Source of the DNA: Kiritimatiellia bacterium
Lineage (GTDB): Bacteria > Verrucomicrobiota > Kiritimatiellia > RFP12 > UBA3636
Length of the DNA stretch: 6,937 bases
Assembly (NCBI GenBank): GCA_017476965.1
Contig: JAFUXX010000224.1
Span: 1-6,937, forward strand
Direction of reading: 5' to 3'
The notes under the pieces were generated by a model. That model saw nothing but the letters and a program-made list of their open reading frames with translations. It searched no databases and had not been told where the DNA came from. Below, piece after piece: positions 1 to 6,800 of the stretch; the stretch's first letter is position 1, and every line of letters starts with the position of its first letter. The position numbers and the translations under genes were made by a program.

Positions 1-36
1 AAGGGCCGCCGCGAGCGCGGGGAGAACGGGCCCGGT

Positions 37-52
37 GCGGGGCGCGTCCCGC
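37..52 (-). terminator. Weak GC hairpin just after the rpiB-glyA stop
   Basis: A 5-bp GC stem (37-41 pairing with 48-52, 6-nt loop) starts 5 bases beyond the TGA stop on the minus strand. No T-run follows, so it is not a canonical intrinsic terminator. The rest of 1-57 is GC-rich with another short palindrome (CCGC/GCGG at 9-20) and no start codon on the minus strand that could open a further gene. It may only reflect base composition. Confidence 0.2.
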
Positions 53-57
53 TCCGG

Positions 58-1743
58 TCAGGGAACGGGGAAGCGCGACACGAAGTCCGCCACCTCGGCG
101 CGGACCTTGGCCTTGACCGCGGCGTCGTCCACGTTTGCGAGGACGAGCTTGATGCGGTCGGCGATGAACTTCATCTCCGGCTCCTTCATGCCGCGGGTCG
201 TGACCGTGGCCGTGCCGATGCGGATGCCGGAAGTGACGAACGGGCTGTTCTTGTCGAACGGGATCGTGTTCTTGTTGACGATGATGCCGGTTTCGTCGAG
301 CGCCGCGGCGGCGACCTTGCCGGTGAGGCCCTTCGTGGTGACGTCGACGAGGCAGAGGTGGTTGTCGGTGCCGCCCGAAACGAGGCGGAAGCCGTCCTCC
401 ACGAGGTCCTTGGCGATCGCGGCGCAGTTCTTCACGACTTGGTGCGCCCACGCCTTGTACTCGTCCGTCATCGCCTCCTTGAAGCAGACCGCCTTGGCGG
501 CGATGACCTGTTCGAGCGGGCCGCCCTGGAGACCGGGGAAAACGGCGCGGTTGACGTCCTTCAGGTACTTCTCCTTGCAGAGGATCAGGCCGCCGCGCGG
601 GCCGCGGAGCGTCTTGTGCGTCGTGGTCGTCACGAAATCGGCGTACGGGACGGGGGACGGGTGGGCGCCGCCCGCCACGAGGCCGGCGATGTGGGCCATG
701 TCGACGAGCAGGTACGCGCCGACTTTGTCCGCGATCGCGCGGAAGCGGGCGAAATCGAGCGTGCGGGGGTAGGCGCTCGCGCCGGCGAGGATGAGGCGCG
801 GCTTCTTTTCGACCGCGAGGGCCTCCAGGGCGTCGTAGTCGATGCGCTCGGTGGAGGGGTCCACGCCGTACGGGACGATGTTGTAGATTTTCCCCGAAAT
901 GTTCGCCGGCGAACCGTGCGAAAGGTGGCCGCCCTGATCGAGCGCCATGGAAAGGATGGTGTCGCCGGGATTGAGAACCGCGAGATAGACTGCGAGGTTG
1001 GCCGAAGCGCCGCAGTGGGGCTGGACGTTCGCCGCCTCCGCGCCGAAGAGCTGCTTGGCGCGCTCGATCGCGAGAGTCTCGATTTCGTCGACGTGGGCGC
1101 AGCCGGAGTACCAGCGCTTGCCCGGGTAGCCCTCGGCGTACTTGTTCGTGAGGACGGAGCCCTGGGCCTCGCGCACCGCGCGGCTCGTGAGGTTCTCCGA
1201 AGCGATGAGGTTGATGCAGGAGCGCTCCTGCTCCGCGTGGTCGAGAATCGCGCGCCAGACCGCGGGATCGGCGTCCTTGAGGTGGGCCACCTCGAGCAGG
1301 CGGTTGCCCTCGCCGGAGAGCTCGGCCACGCGGCGGACGTGGCGTTCGGCCGAAGGATCGGGAGCGGCGAGAAAGGCGTCCACCACCGCAACGATGTCGC
1401 CGGGCGCGGTCTTGGAAGAAGCGAGGACGAGCACGTTGGCGCCGTTGTGGTCGCGGATCGTCGCGGCCTCGGCCGGATCGACCGCTAGCGCGGCGCGGAC
1501 GTGGGGGAAGCGGTTCGCCGCGATGGACATCCCGGCGCCGGTCGTGCAGACCAGGATGCCGCGGTCGGCCGCCCCGGTCTCCACTGCGGCGGCGACCTTT
1601 TCCGCGAAAACGGGGTAGTCGCAGGATTCGGGAGAGAACGTGCCGGCGTCCTCCACGGAAAAGCCCGGACGGGCGGACAGGGCGTCGATGACTGTCTTCT
1701 TGGCGGCGAAACCGGCGTGGTCGGAACCGATGGCGATCTTCAT
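58..1743 (-). CDS. glyA: RpiB-SHMT fusion: ribose-5-phosphate isomerase B / serine hydroxymethyltransferase
   Basis: This is a 561-residue cytosolic bifunctional enzyme. Residues 1 to about 140 are an RpiB/LacAB-type isomerase (ribulose-5-P to ribose-5-P). They show GSDHAG at 6-11, DYP at 42-44, the catalytic-type Cys66 in [12 protein letters not shown] and His99 in DHN. Residues from about 150 to 561 are a full-length PLP-dependent SHMT (serine plus tetrahydrofolate to glycine plus methylene-THF). They show [10 protein letters not shown] (Glu204), Tyr212, GGHLSHGSP (His273), VDMAHIAG (Asp348, His351), the PLP lysine Lys377 in [14 protein letters not shown], and Arg508 in SGIRIGT. Spacing of these matches E. 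coli SHMT Glu57, Tyr65, His126, Asp200, His203 and Lys229. I chose ATG 1743 because RpiB homology begins exactly there and GGAA (1750-1753) lies 7 nt upstream; a longer frame to 2082 would run through the promoters and into the divergent gene. Small oddities are CTTG for the usual CGTG, QPHCG for QPHSG, and RWYSG for RYYGG. There is no stop or frameshift between the domains. Confidence 0.95.
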   Translation of the reverse strand: MKIAIGSDHAGFAAKKTVIDALSARPGFSVEDAGTFSPESCDYPVFAEKVAAAVETGAADRGILVCTTGAGMSIAANRFPHVRAALAVDPAEAATIRDHNGANVLVLASSKTAPGDIVAVVDAFLAAPDPSAERHVRRVAELSGEGNRLLEVAHLKDADPAVWRAILDHAEQERSCINLIASENLTSRAVREAQGSVLTNKYAEGYPGKRWYSGCAHVDEIETLAIERAKQLFGAEAANVQPHCGASANLAVYLAVLNPGDTILSMALDQGGHLSHGSPANISGKIYNIVPYGVDPSTERIDYDALEALAVEKKPRLILAGASAYPRTLDFARFRAIADKVGAYLLVDMAHIAGLVAGGAHPSPVPYADFVTTTTHKTLRGPRGGLILCKEKYLKDVNRAVFPGLQGGPLEQVIAAKAVCFKEAMTDEYKAWAHQVVKNCAAIAKDLVEDGFRLVSGGTDNHLCLVDVTTKGLTGKVAAAALDETGIIVNKNTIPFDKNSPFVTSGIRIGTATVTTRGMKEPEMKFIADRIKLVLANVDDAAVKAKVRAEVADFVSRFPVP

Positions 1744-1812
1744 GTTCGTTTCCGGGCTTTTCCGGCTCCGGGCCGGGGTGCGCTTCCCGTGGCGCTTTTT
1801 CGTGGCTGTGCC

Positions 1813-1830
1813 CGCGCCCGCACGGGCGCG
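1813..1830. promoter_or_regulatory. Perfect 8-bp inverted repeat in the rpiB-glyA leader
   Basis: CGCGCCCG (1813-1820) and CGGGCGCG (1823-1830) form a perfect inverted repeat with only two bases between the arms, so as RNA it would be about a 7-bp stem with a tetraloop. It lies about 5 bases past the predicted minus-strand start site, at the very 5' end of the rpiB-glyA leader. It could be a stabilising 5' hairpin or a dimeric repressor site, or it may reflect GC richness. No T-run follows on the minus strand, so an attenuator reading is not supported. Confidence 0.3.
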
Positions 1831-1842
1831 AAAACGGCGCGG

Positions 1843-1871
1843 AGTATATCCAAAGCCCCTCCCGCGCACAA
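1843..1871 (-). promoter_or_regulatory. Sigma-70-like promoter for the rpiB-glyA fusion
   Basis: Read on the minus strand, a -35-like TTGTGC (1871-1866) is followed by a 17-bp spacer and a -10-like TATACT (1848-1843), which matches TATAAT at five of six bases. The expected transcription start is near 1835-1837, giving a leader of about 93 nt before the ATG at 1743. It is the most AT-rich patch in the region. The -10 match and ideal spacing are seen directly; promoter activity is inferred. Confidence 0.6.
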
Positions 1872-1887
1872 GACCCGGCGAATCCTT

Positions 1888-1916
1888 TTGCATTCCGCTC
1901 CTTTTTCTGGTACCCT
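1888..1916 (+). promoter_or_regulatory. Sigma-70-like promoter for the nifU-pilB-pilT-pilB operon
   Basis: A -35-like TTGCAT (1888-1893) is separated by 17 bp from a -10-like TACCCT (1911-1916). TG at 1908-1909, one base before the -10, is an extended -10 element that would help the poor hexamer. Start of transcription would be near 1923, giving a leader of about 47 nt. It is weaker than the opposing promoter; the two -35 boxes are 16 bp apart, so the polymerases would compete or share a regulator. Confidence 0.45.
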
Positions 1917-1957
1917 TCCCCGCGTCCGTCTGCGCGCGTCGCCGGCGGAGGCACGCC

Positions 1958-1961
1958 GAGG
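1958..1961 (+). promoter_or_regulatory. Ribosome binding site for the NifU-like gene
   Basis: GAGG lies 8 bases before ATG 1970 and decides this start. A stronger-looking GGAGG at 1947-1951 is 18 bases away, which is too far. Frame openings further upstream in the same frame would cross both promoters. Confidence 0.5.
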
Positions 1962-1969
1962 CTTTGACC

Positions 1970-2188
1970 ATGGAAGACAAGATCCGGGAAAAACTCCAGT
2001 CCATCCGCACGATGCTCCAGCAGGACGGCGGCGACTGCGAAATCGTGAAAATCGAAGGCAAGACGGTGACGCTCGAGCTCAAGGGCGCGTGCGGTTCGTG
2101 TCCCTACGCGATGGAAACGCTGAAGGGGTACGTGCAGGAAAGCCTCCGGACGGACGTCGATCCGGAAATCGTCGTCGAGCGCGTCTAG
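1970..2188 (+). CDS. NifU C-terminal domain-like small protein (CxxC)
   Basis: The product has 72 residues, about the size of a stand-alone NifU C-terminal (Nfu-type) domain. It has an N-terminal helix (about 1-17), an [18 protein letters not shown] strand-turn region, and the family's cysteine pair C41-G-S-C44-P, then a helix ([12 protein letters not shown]) and a last strand ending in VVERV. Nfu domains bind a labile Fe-S cluster through this CxxC, usually bridging a dimer, and pass it to client proteins. The stretch after the motif is CPYAMETLK rather than the common CPSSxxTLK, so cluster binding is likely but not certain. It is the first gene of the apparent operon, 15 nt before the first ATPase gene. 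It has no signal peptide or membrane segment. A redox or metal-delivery role for the pilus machine would be speculation; ordinary Fe-S housekeeping is as likely. Confidence 0.88.
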   Translation: MEDKIREKLQSIRTMLQQDGGDCEIVKIEGKTVTLELKGACGSCPYAMETLKGYVQESLRTDVDPEIVVERV

Positions 2189-2203
2189 CCCGGGGGTTCC
2201 GCC

Positions 2204-3940
2204 GTGACTTCCAACGACGACTACGTCCTGCAGATCCTCCTCGAAAACAACGCCGTTTCGCAGGAATCGGCGGACGCCGCGGCCGCCGCGGCGGCCAAGG
2301 CCGGCACGTCCACCGTGGACGAGCTCGTCAAGGCCGGCACGCTGACCGAAAACGACGTGCTCGGCGCCCTCGCCGCCACGTTCGGGATGCAGTTCCTCGA
2401 CATCTCCGGCCTGGAGATGAACGACTCGGTGCGGGCGCTCCTGCCCGGCGAGCTCGCGAAGAAGTGCAAGGTCGTCCCGCTCTACGAGCAGGACGGGGTC
2501 CTGCCCGTCGCGATGGCGGACCCGATGAATTTCGAGACGCTCGACTCGCTGCGCACCGTCCTGGGGCGCGACGTGGAGGGCGCGATCGCCCCGCAGAAGC
2601 AGATCTGGACCTCGCTCCAGATGCTCTACCCGGACCAGGAGTTCGACGAAATGTCGAAGCTCTTCGGCGAAGCGGCCGGCGACGAGGCGTCCAAGCCCTC
2701 GGCCTCCGCCTCGGGCGACGAGGACGCGGGGCTCGAAGACCAGCTCGGCGTTTCCACGGCCGGGGAAAAGGACGCCCCGATCGTGAAACTCTGCGCGCAG
2801 ATCATCATGCGCGCGTTCGTGGCCCGCGCCTCCGACATCCACCTGGAGCCGATGGAGACGCACTTCCGCATCCGCTACCGCATCGACGGCGTGCTGCGCG
2901 AGCAGGAGTCGCCGCCGCGCCGGCTGCAGGGCGCGATCATCCAGCGCTTCAAGCTCATGGCGAACATGAAGCTTTCGGAGCGCCGCATCCCGCAGGACGG
3001 CCGCATCCAGATCAAGGTGCGCGGCCGCGAACTGGACCTCCGCGTTTCGACGGTCCCCACCGGCCACGGCGAGTCGATCGTCATGCGTATCCTCGACAAG
3101 CAGAACCTCGCGCTCGGCCTGCCGGACCTCGGGTTCATGACGGACGACCAGCAGACGTTCGAGAACCTGATCAACCTGCCGGACGGCGTAGTGCTCGTGA
3201 CGGGCCCGACCGGTTCCGGCAAGACGACGACGCTCTACGCCTGTCTCGGCCAGATCAACAAGCCCGACCGCAAGATCATCACGGTCGAAGACCCGGTCGA
3301 ATACCAGATGTCCGGCATCAACCAGGTGGCGGTCCACACCGACATCGGGATGACGTTCGCCGCGGCGCTGCGCGCGATCCTGCGCCAGGCCCCGAACATC
3401 GTGATGATCGGCGAAATCCGCGACCTCGAAACGGCCGGCATCGCCACGGAAGCGGCGCTCACGGGCCACCTCGTGTTTTCGACGCTGCACACCAACGACG
3501 CGCCCTCCGCGATCACGCGTCTGCTGGACATGGGCGTGAAGAACTTCCTCGTCGCCTCCGCGCTGCGCGCCGTGATGGCCCAGCGCCTCGTGCGCGCGAT
3601 CTGCACCGAGTGCCGCCAGGAGTACGACGCCGATCCGGCCGAAATCCGCTCCCTCGGCCTCGACCCGGTCCAGTACGCCGGCGCCAAGCTCTTCAAGGGC
3701 GCGGGCTGCGCGCGCTGCAACAATTCCGGCTACAAGGGGCGCAAGGGCATCTTCGAAATCTTCCGCATGGACGACGAAATCCAGCAGATGATCTTCAACA
3801 ACGCCCCCGCCCGCGACCTGCGCGCCCGAGCCCGCGAGTCCGGCATGCGCACCCTGCGCGAGGACGGCGTCCGCAAGACGCTCGCGGGCATCACGACCGT
3901 GTCGGAAGTGCTCCGCGTCACGATGGGCGACGAGAACTGA
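2204..3940 (+). CDS. pilB: PilB/GspE-type assembly ATPase (first copy)
   Basis: This 578-residue cytoplasmic hexameric ATPase powers assembly of type IV pili or a type II secretion pseudopilus. Residues 1 to about 145 are an MshEN/T2SSE N-terminal domain with an alanine-rich stretch at 24-31. An acidic, Ser/Ala-rich linker (about 150-190) joins it to the motor. The motor shows ASDIHLEP (209-216), [18 protein letters not shown], Walker [11 protein letters not shown] (334-343, Lys340), Asp box TVEDPVE (360-366), Walker B VMIGEIRD with Glu404, and His box [10 protein letters not shown] (421-430). Cysteines 467, 470, 502 and 505 form the CxxC...CxxC zinc motif typical of PilB/GspE and absent from PilT. 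The GTG start is chosen because homology begins at once and GGGGG (2192-2196) lies 7 nt upstream. An oddity is RQAPN before Walker B where RQDPD is usual. PilB versus GspE cannot be settled from this gene alone; the pilT neighbour favours pili. Confidence 0.95.
   Translation: MTSNDDYVLQILLENNAVSQESADAAAAAAAKAGTSTVDELVKAGTLTENDVLGALAATFGMQFLDISGLEMNDSVRALLPGELAKKCKVVPLYEQDGVLPVAMADPMNFETLDSLRTVLGRDVEGAIAPQKQIWTSLQMLYPDQEFDEMSKLFGEAAGDEASKPSASASGDEDAGLEDQLGVSTAGEKDAPIVKLCAQIIMRAFVARASDIHLEPMETHFRIRYRIDGVLREQESPPRRLQGAIIQRFKLMANMKLSERRIPQDGRIQIKVRGRELDLRVSTVPTGHGESIVMRILDKQNLALGLPDLGFMTDDQQTFENLINLPDGVVLVTGPTGSGKTTTLYACLGQINKPDRKIITVEDPVEYQMSGINQVAVHTDIGMTFAAALRAILRQAPNIVMIGEIRDLETAGIATEAALTGHLVFSTLHTNDAPSAITRLLDMGVKNFLVASALRAVMAQRLVRAICTECRQEYDADPAEIRSLGLDPVQYAGAKLFKGAGCARCNNSGYKGRKGIFEIFRMDDEIQQMIFNNAPARDLRARARESGMRTLREDGVRKTLAGITTVSEVLRVTMGDEN
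3195..3238 (+). repeat. 44-bp direct repeat, copy 1 (Walker A region of first pilB)
   Basis: These 44 bases are identical to 6043-6086 and lie in the same codon phase. They encode the Walker A loop and flanking strand/helix. Protein constraint explains the residues, but synonymous positions are also identical throughout, which is compatible with gene conversion, recent duplication or strong codon bias. Confidence 0.8.
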
Positions 3941-3957
3941 GGACCCGGACGGGTTCC
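3941..3957 (+). promoter_or_regulatory. Intercistronic hairpin between first pilB and pilT
   Basis: Directly after the pilB TGA, bases 3941-3946 can pair with 3951-3957 (three plus three pairs, one bulged T at 3954) around a GGAC loop. It sits in the only larger gap (37 nt) of the cluster. No T-run follows, so it is not a canonical terminator. It could protect upstream RNA or adjust pilT expression; the stem is short and this is tentative. Confidence 0.25.
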
Positions 3958-3977
3958 GCTACAGGGCAACGAAAAAC

Positions 3978-5063
3978 ATGGCAGTCTCCCCCGAACTCAT
4001 GGACCAGCTCCTCGAAGCCGCTTGCGACTTCGGGGCTTCCGACCTCCACATTTCCGTCGGCGACCCGCCCGTGCTGCGCGTGCACGGCGAGCTGACTCCT
4101 CTCGACATGGCCGTGCTGGAGCCGCAGGACACCGAGATCCTCATGCGCGCCATCTGCACCGAGGCGCAGATCGAGAGCGTGCACAACAACGGCGGCGCGG
4201 ACTTCGGCCTCGCGTTCCGCGACCGCGCCCGCTTCCGCGTGTCCGTGTTCAAGCAGAAGGGCATGATCGGCATCGTGCTGCGCCAGATCCCCAACGACAT
4301 GATCCCGCTCGACAAGATCGGGCTGCCGGAGGAGGTCACGGAGCTGCTCTACAAGCCGCGCGGGCTCGTCCTCGTCACGGGGCCGACCGGCTCCGGCAAG
4401 ACGACGACGCTCGCGTCGATGCTCAACTTCATCAACGACAACCGCGCCTGCCACATCATCACGATCGAGGACCCGATCGAATACTACCACCACCACAAGA
4501 AGTCGGTGGTCACGCAGCGCGAAATCGGGGCGGACGTCCCGAGCTTCGCCGAGGCGATCCGCCGCGCGCTCCGCCAGGACCCGGACGTGATCCTCGTCGG
4601 CGAAATGCGCGACCTCGAAACGATGGGCGCGGCGATCACCGCGGCCGAAACTGGCCACCTCGTCTTCGGCACGCTGCACACGACCGGCGCCGCTTCGACG
4701 GTGGACCGCATGGTCGGCGCCTTCCCGACGGACCAGCAGGGGCAGATAAGGATGCAGCTCTCGGTCGGCCTCGTGGCCGTCATTTCGCAGCTGCTCATCC
4801 CCCGCATCGACAAGCCCGGGCGCGTCGCGGCGTTCGAAATCATGGTGAACACGCCGTCCATCGCCTCCATGATCCGCGACGGCAACACCCACCGCATCAT
4901 TTCCGACATCCAGACCGGCGCGAAGTACGGAATGCAGACGCTCGACTCGCACCTGCTCGCCCTCTACACCAACGGGATGATCTCCTACGAGGAGTTCATC
5001 TCGAAGTCCCGCGACCCGGACACGCAGCTGGAAAAAATCAAGGAACTCACCGGACAGGGCTAG
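3978..5063 (+). CDS. pilT: PilT-type pilus retraction ATPase
   Basis: This 361-residue cytoplasmic hexameric ATPase is expected to depolymerise type IV pili and drive twitching, adhesion release or DNA uptake. It has the usual PilT length and lacks the long N-terminal domain and the cysteine zinc motif of PilB. It shows [12 protein letters not shown] (20-31), Walker [11 protein letters not shown] (135-144, Lys141), Asp box TIEDPIE (162-168), [14 protein letters not shown] (171-184), Walker [10 protein letters not shown] with Glu209, and His box [11 protein letters not shown] (225-235). The C-terminal [14 protein letters not shown] (294-307) corresponds to the PilT-specific AIRNLIRE motif required for retraction; here it reads SIASMIRD, conservative but not identical. 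ATG 3978 has only a weak GGG (3964-3966) upstream. Met8 (3999) is an alternative start, since many PilT proteins begin close to that point. The stop is 6 nt before the next ATPase, implying cotranscription. PilU is a less likely reading. Confidence 0.95.
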   Translation: MAVSPELMDQLLEAACDFGASDLHISVGDPPVLRVHGELTPLDMAVLEPQDTEILMRAICTEAQIESVHNNGGADFGLAFRDRARFRVSVFKQKGMIGIVLRQIPNDMIPLDKIGLPEEVTELLYKPRGLVLVTGPTGSGKTTTLASMLNFINDNRACHIITIEDPIEYYHHHKKSVVTQREIGADVPSFAEAIRRALRQDPDVILVGEMRDLETMGAAITAAETGHLVFGTLHTTGAASTVDRMVGAFPTDQQGQIRMQLSVGLVAVISQLLIPRIDKPGRVAAFEIMVNTPSIASMIRDGNTHRIISDIQTGAKYGMQTLDSHLLALYTNGMISYEEFISKSRDPDTQLEKIKELTGQG

Positions 5064-5069
5064 CGCGCA

Positions 5070-6773
5070 ATGGCCAACAAGGACAAATTCGCATCCGATT
5101 CCGTGCTCTCGGCCCTGTTCGAGGCCGGGACGCTCGACAAGGCGGCGTGCGAGGAGATTTTCGAAGAGCACGAGCGCACCGGCAAGGAAACGCGCGACAT
5201 CGTGACCGACGGCCAGTACGTTTCGGAGGACGACCTCCTCGAATCGCTCGCGTCCGGTTCCGGCGCCGAAATCGTGCCCCTTTCCGGCATCGACATCGAC
5301 CCGGAGGTCCTCAAGACCCTCACCGGCACGCAGGCGCGCCTCTACAACGTCGTGCCCGTCGAGGCCGATCCCGCGACCGTCACGCTCGCCACGTTCACCG
5401 TGCCCGGGCCCGACGTGGCGGACGCCCTCTCCTTCGCCCTCGGCCGCGAAATCCGCTTCGCCTACGCGCGCAAGCAGGAGGTGCTCGACTGCATCTCGCG
5501 CTACTACGGCGCGCAGGAATCTTCGGCGGACAACTACCTCGCCTTCGCGGAGTTCGAAACCGGCGCCGCCACCGAAGACGAGGAGATGGACGAAAAGAAG
5601 ATGGCCGAGGCGGCTTCGTCCGCGCCGGTCGTCCGCCTCGTCCAGCTCGTCCTCAACCAGGCCGTCCAGGCGCGCGCTTCCGACATCCACTTCGAGCCGT
5701 TCGAAAAGGAATTCAAGATCCGCTACCGCGTCGACGGCGCGCTCTACGAAATGACGGCGCCGCCCAAGTCGCTCGCGACGCCCGTCATCTCCCGCATCAA
5801 GGTCCTTTCCGGCCTCAACATCGCCGAGCGCCGCCTCCCGCAGGACGGCCGCATCGAGCTGCCAGTCGGCGGCCGCGTGATCGACCTCCGCGTGTCCTGC
5901 CTCCCCACGCAGTTCGGCGAATCCGTGGTGCTCCGCGTTCTCGACCGCTCGGTCGTGTCGCTCGACCTCGAAAACCTCGGCATGCCGGAAGACGTCTACG
6001 ACAACATCTGCCGCGACATCGACAAGCCCAACGGCATCGTGATCGTGACGGGCCCGACCGGTTCCGGCAAGACGACGACGCTCTACTCCTGCCTCCGCCG
6101 CATCAACAAGGAAGGCACCAAGATCCTCACGGCCGAAGAGCCGGTCGAATACGACATCGACGGCCTCGTGCAGGTGCCGATCAACCCGATCCAGGGCAAC
6201 ACCTTCCCGCTCGTGCTGCGCGCCTTCCTCCGCCAGGACCCGGACGTCATCATGGTCGGCGAAATCCGCGACCTCGAAACGGCCCAGATCGCGGTCCAGG
6301 CCTCCCTCACCGGCCACTTGGTGTTCTCCACGCTCCACACCAACGACGCCGCGGGCGCCGTGACCCGTCTCATCGACATGGACGTGGCGCCGTACCTCAT
6401 CTCGTCCACGCTCAACGCGTGCCTCGGCCAGCGCCTCGTCCGCCGCATCTGCAAGAACTGCCGCACCGAGTACGAGCCCACGCCGGAAATCCTCCAGCGC
6501 CTCAACCTCACGGCGGACCAGGTCGCGGGACGCAAGTTCGCGTTCGGCGCCGGATGCGACGTCTGCAACAAGTCCGGGTACAAGGGCCGCACCGGGCTTT
6601 ACGAATACCTGACGGTCACGGATCCGATCCGCGTGATGATCACGGAGAAGAAGCCGACGCTCGTCATCCGCGAAAAGGCCCGCGAACTCGGCATGCGCAC
6701 CATGCGCGAGGACGGCGTCCGCAACGTGCTCGACGGAGTCACGACCGTGGACGAGGTCCTCCGCTACACGTAA
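5070..6773 (+). CDS. pilB: PilB/GspE-type assembly ATPase (second copy)
   Basis: This 567-residue paralogue of the first ATPase is also an extension-type motor. Residues 1 to about 150 form a divergent MshEN-like N-terminal domain that shares little visible sequence with the first copy. An acidic linker (about 158-178, rich in Glu/Asp) leads to the motor: ASDIHFEP (203-210), KIRYRVDG, ERRLPQDGRI, Walker [11 protein letters not shown] (328-337, Lys334), Asp box TAEEPVE (354-360), Walker B VIMVGEIRD with Glu398, and His box [10 protein letters not shown] (415-424). The zinc cysteines are 461, 464, 496 and 499. All catalytic landmarks are present; the Asp box has Glu in place of the usual Asp at 357. 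ATG 5070 lies 6 nt after the pilT stop, with a weak GGG (5057-5059) inside the pilT end, so translation may be coupled. It may serve a different pilus or secretion machine, or form part of the same motor as the first copy. GspE is the alternative name. Confidence 0.95.
   Translation: MANKDKFASDSVLSALFEAGTLDKAACEEIFEEHERTGKETRDIVTDGQYVSEDDLLESLASGSGAEIVPLSGIDIDPEVLKTLTGTQARLYNVVPVEADPATVTLATFTVPGPDVADALSFALGREIRFAYARKQEVLDCISRYYGAQESSADNYLAFAEFETGAATEDEEMDEKKMAEAASSAPVVRLVQLVLNQAVQARASDIHFEPFEKEFKIRYRVDGALYEMTAPPKSLATPVISRIKVLSGLNIAERRLPQDGRIELPVGGRVIDLRVSCLPTQFGESVVLRVLDRSVVSLDLENLGMPEDVYDNICRDIDKPNGIVIVTGPTGSGKTTTLYSCLRRINKEGTKILTAEEPVEYDIDGLVQVPINPIQGNTFPLVLRAFLRQDPDVIMVGEIRDLETAQIAVQASLTGHLVFSTLHTNDAAGAVTRLIDMDVAPYLISSTLNACLGQRLVRRICKNCRTEYEPTPEILQRLNLTADQVAGRKFAFGAGCDVCNKSGYKGRTGLYEYLTVTDPIRVMITEKKPTLVIREKARELGMRTMREDGVRNVLDGVTTVDEVLRYT
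6043..6086 (+). repeat. 44-bp direct repeat, copy 2 (Walker A region of second pilB)
   Basis: Identical to 3195-3238. A second shared block, 3841-3876 versus 6689-6724, matches at 35 of 36 bases near the C-termini. A 29-base identity covers the Walker B region (tcggcgaaatcc through acggcc) of both genes. Same orientation and codon phase mean recombination would delete pilT and leave one chimeric pilB. Confidence 0.8.
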
Positions 6774-6800
6774 GCCGAAGGATCCCCCGCCAACGGCACG

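Noticed and set aside
358..1488. Plus-strand 376-codon frame opposite the fusion gene
   Set aside because: It is antisense shadow of a gene with strong SHMT and RpiB motifs; low-complexity Arg/Val/Ala/Gly composition.
1877..1893. Possible sigma-54 promoter (GG ... TTGCA) for the pilus operon, as pilin genes often use sigma-54
   Set aside because: The GG and GC elements are 11 bases apart where 10 are required, and the spacing is strict. The overlapping sigma-70-like arrangement fits better.
1744..2082. A 113-residue N-terminal extension of the RpiB-SHMT protein
   Set aside because: It would overlap the divergent NifU-like gene and contain both promoters. RpiB homology starts exactly at the Met encoded at 1743, which also has a ribosome site.
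1501..4095. An 864-codon plus-strand frame overlapping the fusion gene, the NifU-like gene and the first pilB
   Set aside because: It spans an antisense gene, the promoters and two sense genes in another frame. Its product is an Arg/Pro/Gly-rich shadow without domains.
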